Source: Thermoanaerobaculum sp. (GTDB lineage Bacteria; Acidobacteriota; Thermoanaerobaculia; Thermoanaerobaculales; Thermoanaerobaculaceae). From it: a DNA stretch of 33,863 nt. A program made the position numbers and the translations under genes. The stretch covers positions 1 through 33,863 of the forward strand of contig JANXCP010000015.1 in NCBI GenBank assembly GCA_025060245.1, given 5' to 3'. Every line of letters begins with the position of its first letter. The stretch's first letter is position 1. This document shows, in pieces, positions 33,452 to 33,863 of the stretch. The notes beneath the pieces are model-generated. The model searched no databases. It had not been told where the DNA came from and saw only the letters and a list, made by a program, of their open reading frames with translations.

Positions 33452-33863
<412 letters not shown>

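Overview
The window is a stretch of GC-rich bacterial chromosome with tightly packed, often overlapping genes and many GTG or TTG starts. Gene content (class A RNase P RNA, HrcA-GrpE-DnaK-DnaJ, complex I subunits, a beta-barrel porin ending in Phe, a membrane serine/threonine kinase) fits a Gram-negative, probably Acidobacteriota-like, possibly thermophilic organism. That placement is an inference from overall character; the 23S fragment at the right end would settle it.

Positions 1-4.1 kb hold a cupredoxin-like exported protein (5' end cut by the window), then two badly damaged convergent genes: a Cache/HAMP serine/threonine kinase receptor (one frameshift, two nonsense codons) and an outer-membrane porin (three frameshifts, one nonsense codon). 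Positions 4.3-6.3 kb hold a NhaD/CitMHS-type ion transporter followed by an unrecognised 183-residue protein.

Positions 6.3-18.3 kb form one long minus-strand block. In transcription order it is hrcA-grpE-dnaK-dnaJ-prmA-rsmE (the heat-shock operon order known from Bacillus), rnpB (RNase P RNA, with a good promoter inside the end of rsmE), an S66 LD-carboxypeptidase, a cyclic-nucleotide-binding/FHA protein, recG, and a pentapeptide-repeat membrane protein. Two of these genes share a CGCTACAAT box placed for leaderless GTG initiation.

Positions 18.3-19.8 kb, on the plus strand, carry a Rossmann/DUF2520 protein and a cold-shock protein with a long leader and a clear terminator. About 1.4 kb follows with no intact gene; its minus strand shows protein-like patches in different frames, as expected of a decayed gene. 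Positions 21.2-25.9 kb on the minus strand carry nuoB-nuoCD-nuoI (without nuoA or nuoH), a lytic transglycosylase, a XerC/D recombinase and an alkyltransferase-like protein with Trp in place of the reactive Cys. Malic enzyme stands alone on the plus strand at 26.0-27.8 kb.

Positions 27.8-33.1 kb are a minus-strand operon: a GT39-like/TPR membrane protein (broken by one TAG), a TlpA-type thioredoxin, a second thioredoxin-fold exported protein, a PLP-dependent aromatic amino acid decarboxylase family enzyme, and a PTS EIIA-type regulator. The window ends with 5S rRNA and the 3' end of 23S rRNA, both on the minus strand, so the rRNA operon is transcribed toward this operon and is separated from it by a strong terminator.

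Most housekeeping genes are intact; the broken genes are surface, sensory or glycosylation functions. Whether those breaks are real decay or assembly errors is the main open question.
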